Shown here: positions 51,901 through 58,280 of the stretch, piece by piece
Layout: every line of letters starts with the position of its first letter
Numbering within the stretch: position 1 is the first letter of the stretch
Assembly: GCA_965207755.1 (NCBI GenBank)
Contig: OZ242297.1
Span: 3,410,001-3,474,000, forward strand
DNA: 64,000 nucleotides
Reading direction: 5' to 3'
Source: Aldehydirespirator sp028819505
Lineage (GTDB): Bacteria > Actinomycetota > Acidimicrobiia > Acidimicrobiales > Aldehydirespiratoraceae
Notes under the pieces: generated by a model
Told to the model about the DNA's origin: nothing
Seen by the model: only the letters and a program-made list of their open reading frames with translations
Databases searched by the model: none
Position numbers and translations under genes: made by a program

Positions 51901-52640
51901 TCGACTCGGTGCCGGCCAGAGCCAAGGCGACGGCCGGGGCGCTGCTGCAGAGGTCGGGGCTGGCCACGGCGCCAACAGACGGCGCGGCGGCCCTGGCCGA
52001 GATGGTGGAGCGGCGGGCCGCCGACCTGGCGGACTACCAGTCGGCCGCGCTGGCCTCGGCCTACGTGGACTTCGTGGACGCGGCCTCGGCCCGCGAGCGA
52101 GAGGTGATGGGAGATCGGACCGAGCTGGCCGAGGCGGTGGCCCGCTGCCTGCACAAGCTGATGGCCTACAAGGACGAGTACGAGGTGGCCCGGCTGCACC
52201 TGCGCCCCGGCCTGCACGAGGCGCTGCGAGACGCGGTGGGCGACTACGCCGGCTACCGCATCCTGCTGCACCCGCCGACGCTGCGGGCGCTGGGGCTGAG
52301 GCGCAAGATCTCGCTGGGACCGCTCCAGCGGCCCGCGCTGGCGGCGCTCAAGGCGATGCGCCGGCTGCGGGGCACGCCCCTCGACCTGTTCGGCTACGCC
52401 AAGGTCCGCCGGGTCGAGCGCGAGCTGATCGCCGAGTACCGGGCGCTGATGGAGGCCGAGCTGGACGCCCTCGCGCCGGGCAGCTACGAGCGGGCGGTGA
52501 GGCTGGCCCGGCTCCCGGACGTGATCAGGGGCTACGAGGAGGTGAAGCTGGCGGGAGTGGAGCGCTTCCGCGAGCAGGTGCGAGCCGTCCGCAGCCCCGA
52601 CACCCGACCGGTCGCGCTCACGAGTAAACCAACCGGCTAG
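48990..52640 (+). CDS. Fused indolepyruvate:ferredoxin oxidoreductase
   Basis: 1216 residues. An IorA-like half with thiamine-PP and pyruvate-oxidoreductase domains: GYQGSPLGTVDL near residue 50, VPGVNEELAATAVWGSQ, GDGTFFHSASLAVR and the ferredoxin-type cluster CEGCGDCGAKSHC, then a second Cys group. An IorB-like half follows: VGGTGVVTVSQVL and QTGLSQKGGPVVSHLRFF. Fused enzymes of 1150-1200 residues oxidise aryl and branched 2-oxoacids to acyl-CoA in amino-acid degradation. The ATG follows TATCCT by eight bases and may be leaderless. A longer in-frame start at 48807 adds non-family sequence. No aminotransferase is adjacent. Confidence 0.92.
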   Translation: MSLKSGAEATPRGFDLDQKFTLERGRVLVTGVQALVRLPLDQHRADASRGLRTATFISGYQGSPLGTVDLTIERHKALLEAHDVVWVPGVNEELAATAVWGSQEPLLGPLRSHDGVVGMWYGKGPGVDRCGDVFKHANFKGTAPNGGVLVLAGDDPLAKSSTLPTQVEPAFYDAQIPILYPGSMQEVIDLGLHGIALSRYSGLWTAFKIVTTVADGFGVAEVAPDRIVPVDPGLEIDGAPWRHVQRPGLVTPLSLEQEKDIVYGRIEAATAYAAANGLNEISGAAGAARLGIAAAGRTFTELRQALDDLGLDDEALRHFGIRLLRLGMVWPVEPGIVRRFASGLDEILVLDEKRAFIELFVRDILYGRAGAPRVVGKTDERGRRLVPADGELSADVIAVVVAERLRSGVLGGEVGALPPAVEARLALVEAASKAGAAEVARAPYWCSGCPHNRSTAVPEGSFAAAGVGCHAMALWIDGRAQIVHQMGGEGATWIGRAPFTDRPHIFQNVGDGTFFHSASLAVRAAVAAGVDITYKILYNGAVAMTGGQDVAGVIGVPELTQSMAAEGVSRTIVCSDDPDRHAGGAPLAPGAEIWGRDRLEEAQLLLRDTPGVTVLIYDQQCAAEKRRERKRGLRPTPTERIFINEAVCEGCGDCGAKSHCLSVQPVDTELGTKTRIHQSSCNFDYTCIEGDCPSFIRVKTRAAKAGPAHAAATAAGAAGTVRAQPPAGIAEPDRPVPGPGGYGVFMAGVGGTGVVTVSQVLATAALLDGLDILGLDQTGLSQKGGPVVSHLRFFTGEACGANLIGAGDADCYLGLDLLVAADPKNLAKASPERTLAVTSTSKLPTGDMVAHVDETYPDIDGMLAAIDGATRAGDSVRLDADRMADTLLGTAMPANVLALGAAYQAGGIPVSAASIERAIELNGVAVAVNVAAFRWGRVYVRDGADGLVSLAGAAPAAATPETAAAAPGLGLDSVPARAKATAGALLQRSGLATAPTDGAAALAEMVERRAADLADYQSAALASAYVDFVDAASAREREVMGDRTELAEAVARCLHKLMAYKDEYEVARLHLRPGLHEALRDAVGDYAGYRILLHPPTLRALGLRRKISLGPLQRPALAALKAMRRLRGTPLDLFGYAKVRRVERELIAEYRALMEAELDALAPGSYERAVRLARLPDVIRGYEEVKLAGVERFREQVRAVRSPDTRPVALTSKPTG

Positions 52641-52737
52641 CGCGGCGGCGGCCGGCACGGCAGCCTCGGCGTTGCCGCCGCCTCCCGCCGCCTCCTCCTG
52701 TCGCATGGCATGTTCGGGGATCAGATCAGAATCGGCG

Positions 52738-53112
52738 CTACCAGGGCCGCAGAACCTCCACGCGGTCGCTGCTGACCTCATCGGAGGCGGTGAACAGCGC
52801 GAGATCGAGCTGTTCGGCCAGGATCAGCGCCGACCATGAGTCGAGCGCATCGACCGCGTCGAGCCCGGCGCGGGCGAGCGTCTCCGTCGCGATCGTGCGA
52901 ACCGGGAACCACTCGTCCACTGTCGCCAGTGCCAGCCCGGTCTCTACCCGGGCCGCCTCGGGACGGCCCTCGAACCGCGCGGCCAGAAACCTGGCAACCG
53001 TGACCGACGACCAGTCCAGCGCCAAGATCTCCGCTTCGGACGGTGACTCGCCCTCCAACACGCCCGCCACCGCGAGAATGCCGCCAGCGTCGCAAACGAC
53101 GCTAAACGCCAT
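52738..53112 (-). CDS. VapC-like PIN-domain toxin
   Basis: 124 residues. VVCDAGGILAVAGVLEG gives the first Asp; later acidic residues lie in EGESPSEAEILALDW, DAVDALDSWSALILAE and LFTASDEVSSD, in the PIN pattern. It overlaps its antitoxin by 11 bases. The coding strand faces the indolepyruvate enzyme. Confidence 0.8.
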   Translation of the reverse strand: MAFSVVCDAGGILAVAGVLEGESPSEAEILALDWSSVTVARFLAARFEGRPEAARVETGLALATVDEWFPVRTIATETLARAGLDAVDALDSWSALILAEQLDLALFTASDEVSSDRVEVLRPW

Positions 53113-53320
53113 CGGCGACCCGAAGCCGGTTGCGAATAGCCGCGAACTCGGCGCGGCTCATGGGCTCGGCTCTCCCGCTGAACTCGGCCGGTGATGGGCG
53201 GGCAGCGATTCTTGCCAGCTCGATACGCAGATACTGCTGCATCGACAGCCCTCCAGCGGCAGCCTGTTCCTTGAGGCGGCGAGCCACATCGTCGTCCAAG
53301 TCCTTGATGTTCACATCCAT
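53102..53320 (-). CDS. VapB/FitA-like antitoxin
   Basis: 72 residues from the ATG at 53320. MDVNIKDLDDDVARRLKEQAAAGGLSM is the ribbon-helix-helix of FitA-type antitoxins, then QQYLRIELARIA. A TATAAT ends seven bases before the ATG, so it is leaderless. A TTG six bases earlier is the alternative. Confidence 0.88.
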   Translation of the reverse strand: MDVNIKDLDDDVARRLKEQAAAGGLSMQQYLRIELARIAARPSPAEFSGRAEPMSRAEFAAIRNRLRVADGV

Positions 53321-53327
53321 GGCCAAC

Positions 53328-53333
53328 GATTAT
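53328..53333 (-). promoter_or_regulatory. -10 TATAAT for the vapBC pair
   Basis: Minus strand TTTTGGTATAATCG. The hexamer lies seven bases upstream of the ATG at 53320 and has the same TGG start as other extended -10 elements. No -35 at 17 bases; GGTTGGAC lies further up. Confidence 0.5.
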
Positions 53334-53492
53334 ACCAAAACGGTAGCAGTCCAACCGGGCCTGCCCCGTGCTTGAAGCGCACCGGTGGCAAGGACTGCTC
53401 AGGCGATGTGCCGGCGGATGAACTGGTCGAACATGGGGACGGTGAACGCGATCACGGCTGATCCGGGAGAAGCCGGCGTAATGGGACTACGG

Positions 53493-53498
53493 TATACA
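53493..53498 (+). promoter_or_regulatory. -10 TATACA for the peptide transporter operon
   Basis: CTACGGTATACAAGC (TATACA 53493-53498). A transcript would begin near 53505, giving a leader of about 43 bases before the TTG start at 53548 with GGGAGG. Exact CGGTATACAAG match to the RidA-GlcG promoter. Confidence 0.5.
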
Positions 53499-53547
53499 AG
53501 CGGCCCCGCTCGCGGGCCTGAGGGGGGCCGACGAGGGAGGCGGCGCG

Positions 53548-54468
53548 TTGCTTCGATGGCTGGCCAAGCGCATCATCGCCGCCGCCCTGGTGGTGTTCGT
53601 CGTCACCTCGCTGGTGTTCGTGGTCACACACGTCTTCACCGACCCGGCCACGGTGTCGCTGCCGCTGGAGGCCACCGAGGAGCACCGGGCCCAGCGCCGG
53701 GCCGCCCTCGGGATCGACCGCCCGCTCGGGGTGCAGTACTGGGACTTCGTGTCGGGCCTGGCGGTCGGCGACCTCGGCGAGTCGTACTGGCAGAACCAGC
53801 CCGCGTCGAAGCTCGTGCTGGAGCGCCTGCCGGCCACGCTCAAGCTGGTGGCGGGGGCCACCGCGGTCACGCTGCTGCTGGCCGCGCCCATGGGGATGCT
53901 GGCCGCCTGGTGGGAGCGCCGCTTCGCCGACCACGCCGTGCTCGGCTTCTCGATGGCGGCCATCAGCGCGCCCCCGTTCTGGATCGGCTACCTGCTCATC
54001 ATCGTCTTCGCGGTGCAGCTCGGGTGGGTGCCGACCTTCGGCTCGCGAGGGTTCGTGTCGCTGATCCTCCCATCGTTCGCGATAGGCCTCGCCAGCGCGG
54101 GCCGCCTCGCGCAGATGACCCGCCGGGGCATCGTGGAGGAGCTGCGCAAGCCCTACGCGGTGACCGCCCTGTCACGGGGCTTCTCCCGGTCGTACACGAT
54201 CATGCACCACACTTTCCGCAACGTGGCGTCGGGCTTCGTGACCATGACCGGCTGGGAGGTGACCCGCATGTTCACCGGCTACACGGTGGTGATCGAGTTT
54301 GTGTTCGCCTGGCCCGGCGTGGGCCGCCTGGCCGTCCAAGCCATCGAGGGCCGGGACCTCATCCTGGTGCAGGCCGCAGTGCTGGTGCTGGCCACCCTGG
54401 TAGTGCTCACCAACCTGCTGGTGGACATCGCCCGCCGGCTGATCGACCCCCGGGTGGAGCTGGCATGA
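53548..54468 (+). CDS. Peptide/nickel-type ABC permease (DppB-like)
   Basis: 306 residues from a TTG with GGGAGG. DppB layout: first helix IIAAALVVFVVTSLVFVVTH (about 9-28), long periplasmic loop, five more helices, and the permease loop VEELRKPYAVTALSRGFSR. It forms the channel with the next gene. Codons, direction and ATGA overlap fit a five-part peptide system lacking its own binding protein here; the binding lipoprotein at 61227 may supply it. Confidence 0.9.
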   Translation: MLRWLAKRIIAAALVVFVVTSLVFVVTHVFTDPATVSLPLEATEEHRAQRRAALGIDRPLGVQYWDFVSGLAVGDLGESYWQNQPASKLVLERLPATLKLVAGATAVTLLLAAPMGMLAAWWERRFADHAVLGFSMAAISAPPFWIGYLLIIVFAVQLGWVPTFGSRGFVSLILPSFAIGLASAGRLAQMTRRGIVEELRKPYAVTALSRGFSRSYTIMHHTFRNVASGFVTMTGWEVTRMFTGYTVVIEFVFAWPGVGRLAVQAIEGRDLILVQAAVLVLATLVVLTNLLVDIARRLIDPRVELA

Positions 54469-55424
54469 CCACGGTGGAAGGCCCGATGGGACCGACCTCC
54501 GGCACCGACGACGGCGACGGGGCGCCGTCCGGGAGCGTCACGGCCCTGGCCGACCTGCGGTCCCACCTGCGCAAGTCGAAGGCGGGCGTATCGGGGATCG
54601 TCATCTGCTCGCTGTTCGTGCTCGCGGCCGTGGCGGGACCGTGGCTGCCGCTCATCAAGGACCCCACCGAGCAGAGCCTGCCCGACCGGCTCACGCCCCC
54701 GGTGGGCTGGGGCGGAACCTGGGCCCATCCCCTCGGCACCGACCAACTCGGACGCGACATCCTGGCCCGCCTCATCGACGGCGCCCGCATCTCGCTGCTG
54801 GTGAGCGTGACCGCGGTCGTCATCGCGGCCGTCCTCGGCACCGTCCTCGGCCTCGTCGCGGGCTACGTCGGCGGGAGGATCGACACCCTCATAGTCTCCG
54901 CCGCCGACGTGCAGATGGCCTTCCCGGGGGTGCTGGCCGGCCTGATCCTGGTGGCCGCATTCGGCCCGAGCGTGTGGCTGGTCATCATCGTCATCTCCAT
55001 CTCCAGCTGGATGGTGTTCACCAGGGTGGGCCGGAGCCTGGTGCTCACCCTCAAGACCTCGCTGTTCGTGGAGGCCTCGGAGCTGGCCGGCGCGCCGTCG
55101 CACCGGATCATGTGGCGGCACCTGCTGCCCAACCTGGTCAGCTCGCTCATCACGCTGTGCGTGCTGGAGCTGGCCGCGGCCATCCTGGCGGAGTCGGCGT
55201 TCGCCTTCCTCGGCTTCGGTGTGCAGCCGCCCCGCTCGTCGTGGGGGCTGATGATCCAGCAGGGCCGCAACTACGTCACCGACGACGGCTGGTGGATCGT
55301 CACCTTCGCCGGCCTGGCCATCTCCGTCGTGGTGCTGGGCGTCAACCTGCTGTCGCTGTGGCTCCAGTCGTTCAACGACGTGGCCGAGCGCGAGCAGATC
55401 ATCCTGGAGAGGCCGGGCGCCTGA
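54465..55424 (+). CDS. Peptide/nickel-type ABC permease (DppC-like)
   Basis: 319 residues. A 40-residue soluble head, helix near 43-62 (GIVICSLFVLAAVAGPWLP) and the DppC segment HPLGTDQLGRDILARLI, with EASELAGAPSHRIMWRHLLP as the ATPase-contact loop. The ATG overlaps the DppB-type stop by ATGA. It functions with the ATPases downstream. Confidence 0.93.
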   Translation: MTTVEGPMGPTSGTDDGDGAPSGSVTALADLRSHLRKSKAGVSGIVICSLFVLAAVAGPWLPLIKDPTEQSLPDRLTPPVGWGGTWAHPLGTDQLGRDILARLIDGARISLLVSVTAVVIAAVLGTVLGLVAGYVGGRIDTLIVSAADVQMAFPGVLAGLILVAAFGPSVWLVIIVISISSWMVFTRVGRSLVLTLKTSLFVEASELAGAPSHRIMWRHLLPNLVSSLITLCVLELAAAILAESAFAFLGFGVQPPRSSWGLMIQQGRNYVTDDGWWIVTFAGLAISVVVLGVNLLSLWLQSFNDVAEREQIILERPGA

Positions 55425-55514
55425 GATGTGCCGACCCCGCCGCGAGCCCAGCCTTCACACCGGTTGGAGGAAGAGGGGACTCACGACGACGAGCGCATAC
55501 GAGAGGCCGGGCGG

Positions 55515-56519
55515 ATGAGCGGCGCGAGCTCGGGCACCGGCGGCCGCACCGAGCGCCTGCTGGAGGTGAGGGAGCTCACGGTGGGGTTCCCCACCCGGGA
55601 CGGGATCGTGCGGGGCGTCGACCGCCTGACCCTCAATGTCGGCTCGCACGAGCGCCTCGGCGTGGTGGGCGAATCGGGCTCGGGCAAGAGCGTCATGGGG
55701 CTGGCCATCCTGGGCATGGTCCTGCCCCCGGGCCGGATCATGGGAGGCTCGGTGCGCTGGCGGGGCGAGGACGTGCTCGACCCCGCGGTGGCCGGCCGGG
55801 TGAGGGGCCGGGAGATCGCCATGATCTTCCAGGATCCGATGGTGTCGCTCAACCCGCTCAAGACCGTCGGCTCGCAGCTGCGGGAGCTCCTGCGACGCAG
55901 GGTCGGCCTGCAGGGCCCGGCGATCAGGCGACGCTCGCTGGAGCTGCTCGACATGGTGGGGATCGCCAACCCCGGCGACCGGCTCAAGTCCTACGCGTAC
56001 GAGCTGTCGGGCGGGATGCGCCAGCGGGTGATGATCGCCACCGCGCTGGCCTGCGAACCGACGCTGGTCATAGCGGACGAGCCGACCACCGGACTCGACG
56101 TCACCATCCAGGACCAGATCCTCACCCTGCTGCACGACCTTTCCGCCGAGCTCGGGATGTCGGTGCTGATGATCGCCCACGACCTCGGGGTGGTGGCCCA
56201 GTTCTGCGACCGGGTCCAGGTCATGTACGCCGGCCGCATCGTGGAGCGGGCCCCGATCAACGAGATGTTCGCCGATCCCCAGCACCCCTACTCGCTCGGC
56301 CTGCTGCATTCGGTGCCCCGGGTCGACCGCCACGGCGGCGAGCTGACGGGCATCCCGGGCGAGCCGCTGGACCGGGCCCGATTCCCGCCGGGCTGCGCGT
56401 TCGAGCCCCGCTGCAGCGAGGCCCGCGATCTCTGCCGCGACGCCCCGCCGCCGCTGCTGAAGATCGCCGCGATGCGCTCGGTGGCCTGCTACAACCGCCA
56501 CGGGGAGACACGGGCGTGA
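55515..56519 (+). CDS. Peptide-type ABC ATPase (DppD-like)
   Basis: 334 residues from the ATG at 55515, after AGAGG. Walker A GESGSGKSVMG, Q-loop FQDPMVSLNPLK, signature LSGGMRQRVMIA, Walker B LVIADEPTTGLDVT and H-loop MIAHDLGVVA. The C-terminal oligopeptide domain has the Cys motif CAFEPRCSEARDLC (a 4Fe-4S-like ligand pattern in Dpp/Opp ATPases). A longer GTG start at 55428 is possible. Confidence 0.92.
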   Translation: MSGASSGTGGRTERLLEVRELTVGFPTRDGIVRGVDRLTLNVGSHERLGVVGESGSGKSVMGLAILGMVLPPGRIMGGSVRWRGEDVLDPAVAGRVRGREIAMIFQDPMVSLNPLKTVGSQLRELLRRRVGLQGPAIRRRSLELLDMVGIANPGDRLKSYAYELSGGMRQRVMIATALACEPTLVIADEPTTGLDVTIQDQILTLLHDLSAELGMSVLMIAHDLGVVAQFCDRVQVMYAGRIVERAPINEMFADPQHPYSLGLLHSVPRVDRHGGELTGIPGEPLDRARFPPGCAFEPRCSEARDLCRDAPPPLLKIAAMRSVACYNRHGETRA

Positions 56520-56550
56520 ACGGCTGCAACCGCCCCGCGGAGGGATCGCC

Positions 56551-57516
56551 ATGAACCAGCCGGCCACTCCCCTGGTGGAGAGCCGCGACGTCAGCGTCCA
56601 CTACACGCGGTGGGTCGGCAGCCGCAGGAGGACGGTCTACGCGCTGGACGACTTCAGCATCGCGGTGGCGCCGGGCGAGACCGTGGGCCTGGTGGGCGAG
56701 TCGGGCTGCGGCAAGTCCACCGCGGGCCGGGCGCTGCTTGGAGCGGTGAAGCCGACCAAGGGCCGGGTGCTCTTCGCGGGCAGGGACGTGACCGGCCTGA
56801 CCCGTCGCAACTGGCGGGCCATGCGCAGGCACGTCCAGATGATCTTCCAGGACCCCTACTCGGCGCTCAACCCCAGGATCAAGATCCGCGACAGCATCGC
56901 CGAGCCGTTCCTGGTACACACCCGCAAACGGGGCGCGGAGCTGGACGCGGCGGTGGTCGAGCTGCTGGAGATGGTGGGCATGACCGCCGGCGCGGCCGAC
57001 AAGTACCCGCACGCCTTCTCCGGCGGCCAGCGCCAGCGCATCGTGATCGCCCGGGCCCTGGCGCTGCATCCCTCCTTCGTGGTGGCCGACGAGGCCACCG
57101 CCGCCCTCGACGTGTCGATCCAGGCCCAGATCGTCAACCTGATGGTCGAGCTCAAGGACACCGTGGGACTGTCGTACCTGTTCATCTCGCACAACCTGGC
57201 CGTGGTGCGCCACGTGTCGGACCGGGTGGCCATCATGTACCTGGGCCACCTGATGGAGATCGGCAGCCACCGCGACATCTACGAGAACCCGACCCACCCC
57301 TACTCCCAGGCCCTGCTGTCGGCGGTGCCCGTGCCCGACCCCACGACCCGCGGCAGCCGCCAGCCCCTCAGGGGCGACCTGCCCAGCCCCATGGACCCGC
57401 CGAAGGGCTGCCGGTTCAACACCCGCTGCCCCCTGGCAGTGGACCAGTGCTTCCACGAGCGCCCCCCGCTGACGGAGCGCTCCAGCGGCCACCTGGTGGC
57501 CTGCTGGGTGAATTGA
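56551..57516 (+). CDS. Peptide-type ABC ATPase (DppF-like)
   Basis: 321 residues. Walker A GESGCGKSTAGRALL, Q-loop FQDPYSALNPR, signature FSGGQRQRIVIARA, Walker B VVADEATAALDVS and H-loop FISHNLAVV. The C-terminal Cys motif is CRFNTRCPLAVDQC. The ATG has GGAGG upstream and lies 31 bases after the DppD-type gene. It pairs with it as the second ATPase. Confidence 0.93.
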   Translation: MNQPATPLVESRDVSVHYTRWVGSRRRTVYALDDFSIAVAPGETVGLVGESGCGKSTAGRALLGAVKPTKGRVLFAGRDVTGLTRRNWRAMRRHVQMIFQDPYSALNPRIKIRDSIAEPFLVHTRKRGAELDAAVVELLEMVGMTAGAADKYPHAFSGGQRQRIVIARALALHPSFVVADEATAALDVSIQAQIVNLMVELKDTVGLSYLFISHNLAVVRHVSDRVAIMYLGHLMEIGSHRDIYENPTHPYSQALLSAVPVPDPTTRGSRQPLRGDLPSPMDPPKGCRFNTRCPLAVDQCFHERPPLTERSSGHLVACWVN

Positions 57517-57770
57517 GCGAACCGGCCACCGGCGCCGCCGGCGGCACAGGCGACAGCGAGAGCGGTCTGACCGCCCGCTGGGCGACGTTCGGCTATCTGT
57601 TCGCCCTCTACTTCATCCTCGGTGGGGCCGAGACCATGATGTCGCCGCTGTTCCCGCTGGTGGACCCGACCTGGACATCACCGAGAGCGACCTGGCCGCC
57701 ATCCTGGACGTCGGGCCGCTTGGCAGCTCCAGCAGCAGTCGGATCACGCCCGAGACGCTACCGCCCCCGA
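57513..57770 (+). pseudogene. Broken MFS transporter, N-terminal fragment with frameshift
   Basis: A TTG overlaps the upstream stop, then WATFGYLFALYFILGGAE and MMSPLFPLV read as the first helix of an MFS transporter. Around 57664 the frame shifts: LDITESDLAAIL continues in the next frame. After about 57700 no family sequence remains. The gene is a short decayed 5' end, co-directional with the peptide operon. Confidence 0.7.
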
Positions 57771-57853
57771 TATTGATGACGAAACGGGCCCTATATGCCC
57801 AGTATCCGCATCAATTTCGGGTGGGGTGGGGAAGCCGATGCTAGAAGCCGATG

Positions 57854-58270
57854 CTAGGTGACCTGGTCGATGACCCGGAAGGCGTAGTCGCGCTGCTCGT
57901 CGCCGAGGGTGGCCCGCACCCGGTAACCGCCGGGCTTGGGGAACTGGACGATGCCGGTGACCACCAGCGGCGAGCGGCTGTCGGAGCCGGGGACCTTGCC
58001 GGGCGGGCGACCGACCTCGATGTTGGCCTTGGCCTCCATCAGCTGGTGGTGGCCGTCCTCGTCCTCGACGCGGATCACCATCTCGTGGCGCTGGTTGTGC
58101 TCCATCCACGGGACCAGCACCGACAGCGCGATGGAGAAGTGCTGCGGCCGGGGCTTCTTGCCCTCCTTGTAGGCCCGGGTGACGGTGTCCCACCCCGCGC
58201 CCATCAGGTAGAGCAGCCCGTTCTGCACCTCGGCATGGTTGGCCAGGGTCAGCATCTCGATCTGGGCCAC
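57854..58270 (-). CDS. DUF6941-like protein, unknown
   Basis: 138 residues. The opening AQIEMLTLANHAEVQNGLLYLMGAGWDTV resembles the actinobacterial DUF6941 family (a VNGKLYVMGGGW-like motif), a beta-sandwich with SIALSVLVPWMEHNQRH and GYRVRATLGDEQRDYAF. No function is known. A GTG at 58270 is the likely start; it lies ten bases after the acyl-CoA ligase stop. Confidence 0.75.
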   Translation of the reverse strand: MAQIEMLTLANHAEVQNGLLYLMGAGWDTVTRAYKEGKKPRPQHFSIALSVLVPWMEHNQRHEMVIRVEDEDGHHQLMEAKANIEVGRPPGKVPGSDSRSPLVVTGIVQFPKPGGYRVRATLGDEQRDYAFRVIDQVT

Positions 58271-58280
58271 GCGCGGCAGT

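Noticed and set aside
48954..52781. A 1275-residue minus-strand frame opposite the indolepyruvate oxidoreductase
   Set aside because: Shadow frame; the plus-strand protein has all family motifs, and the antisense protein is His/Gly/Arg-rich with no recognisable domains.
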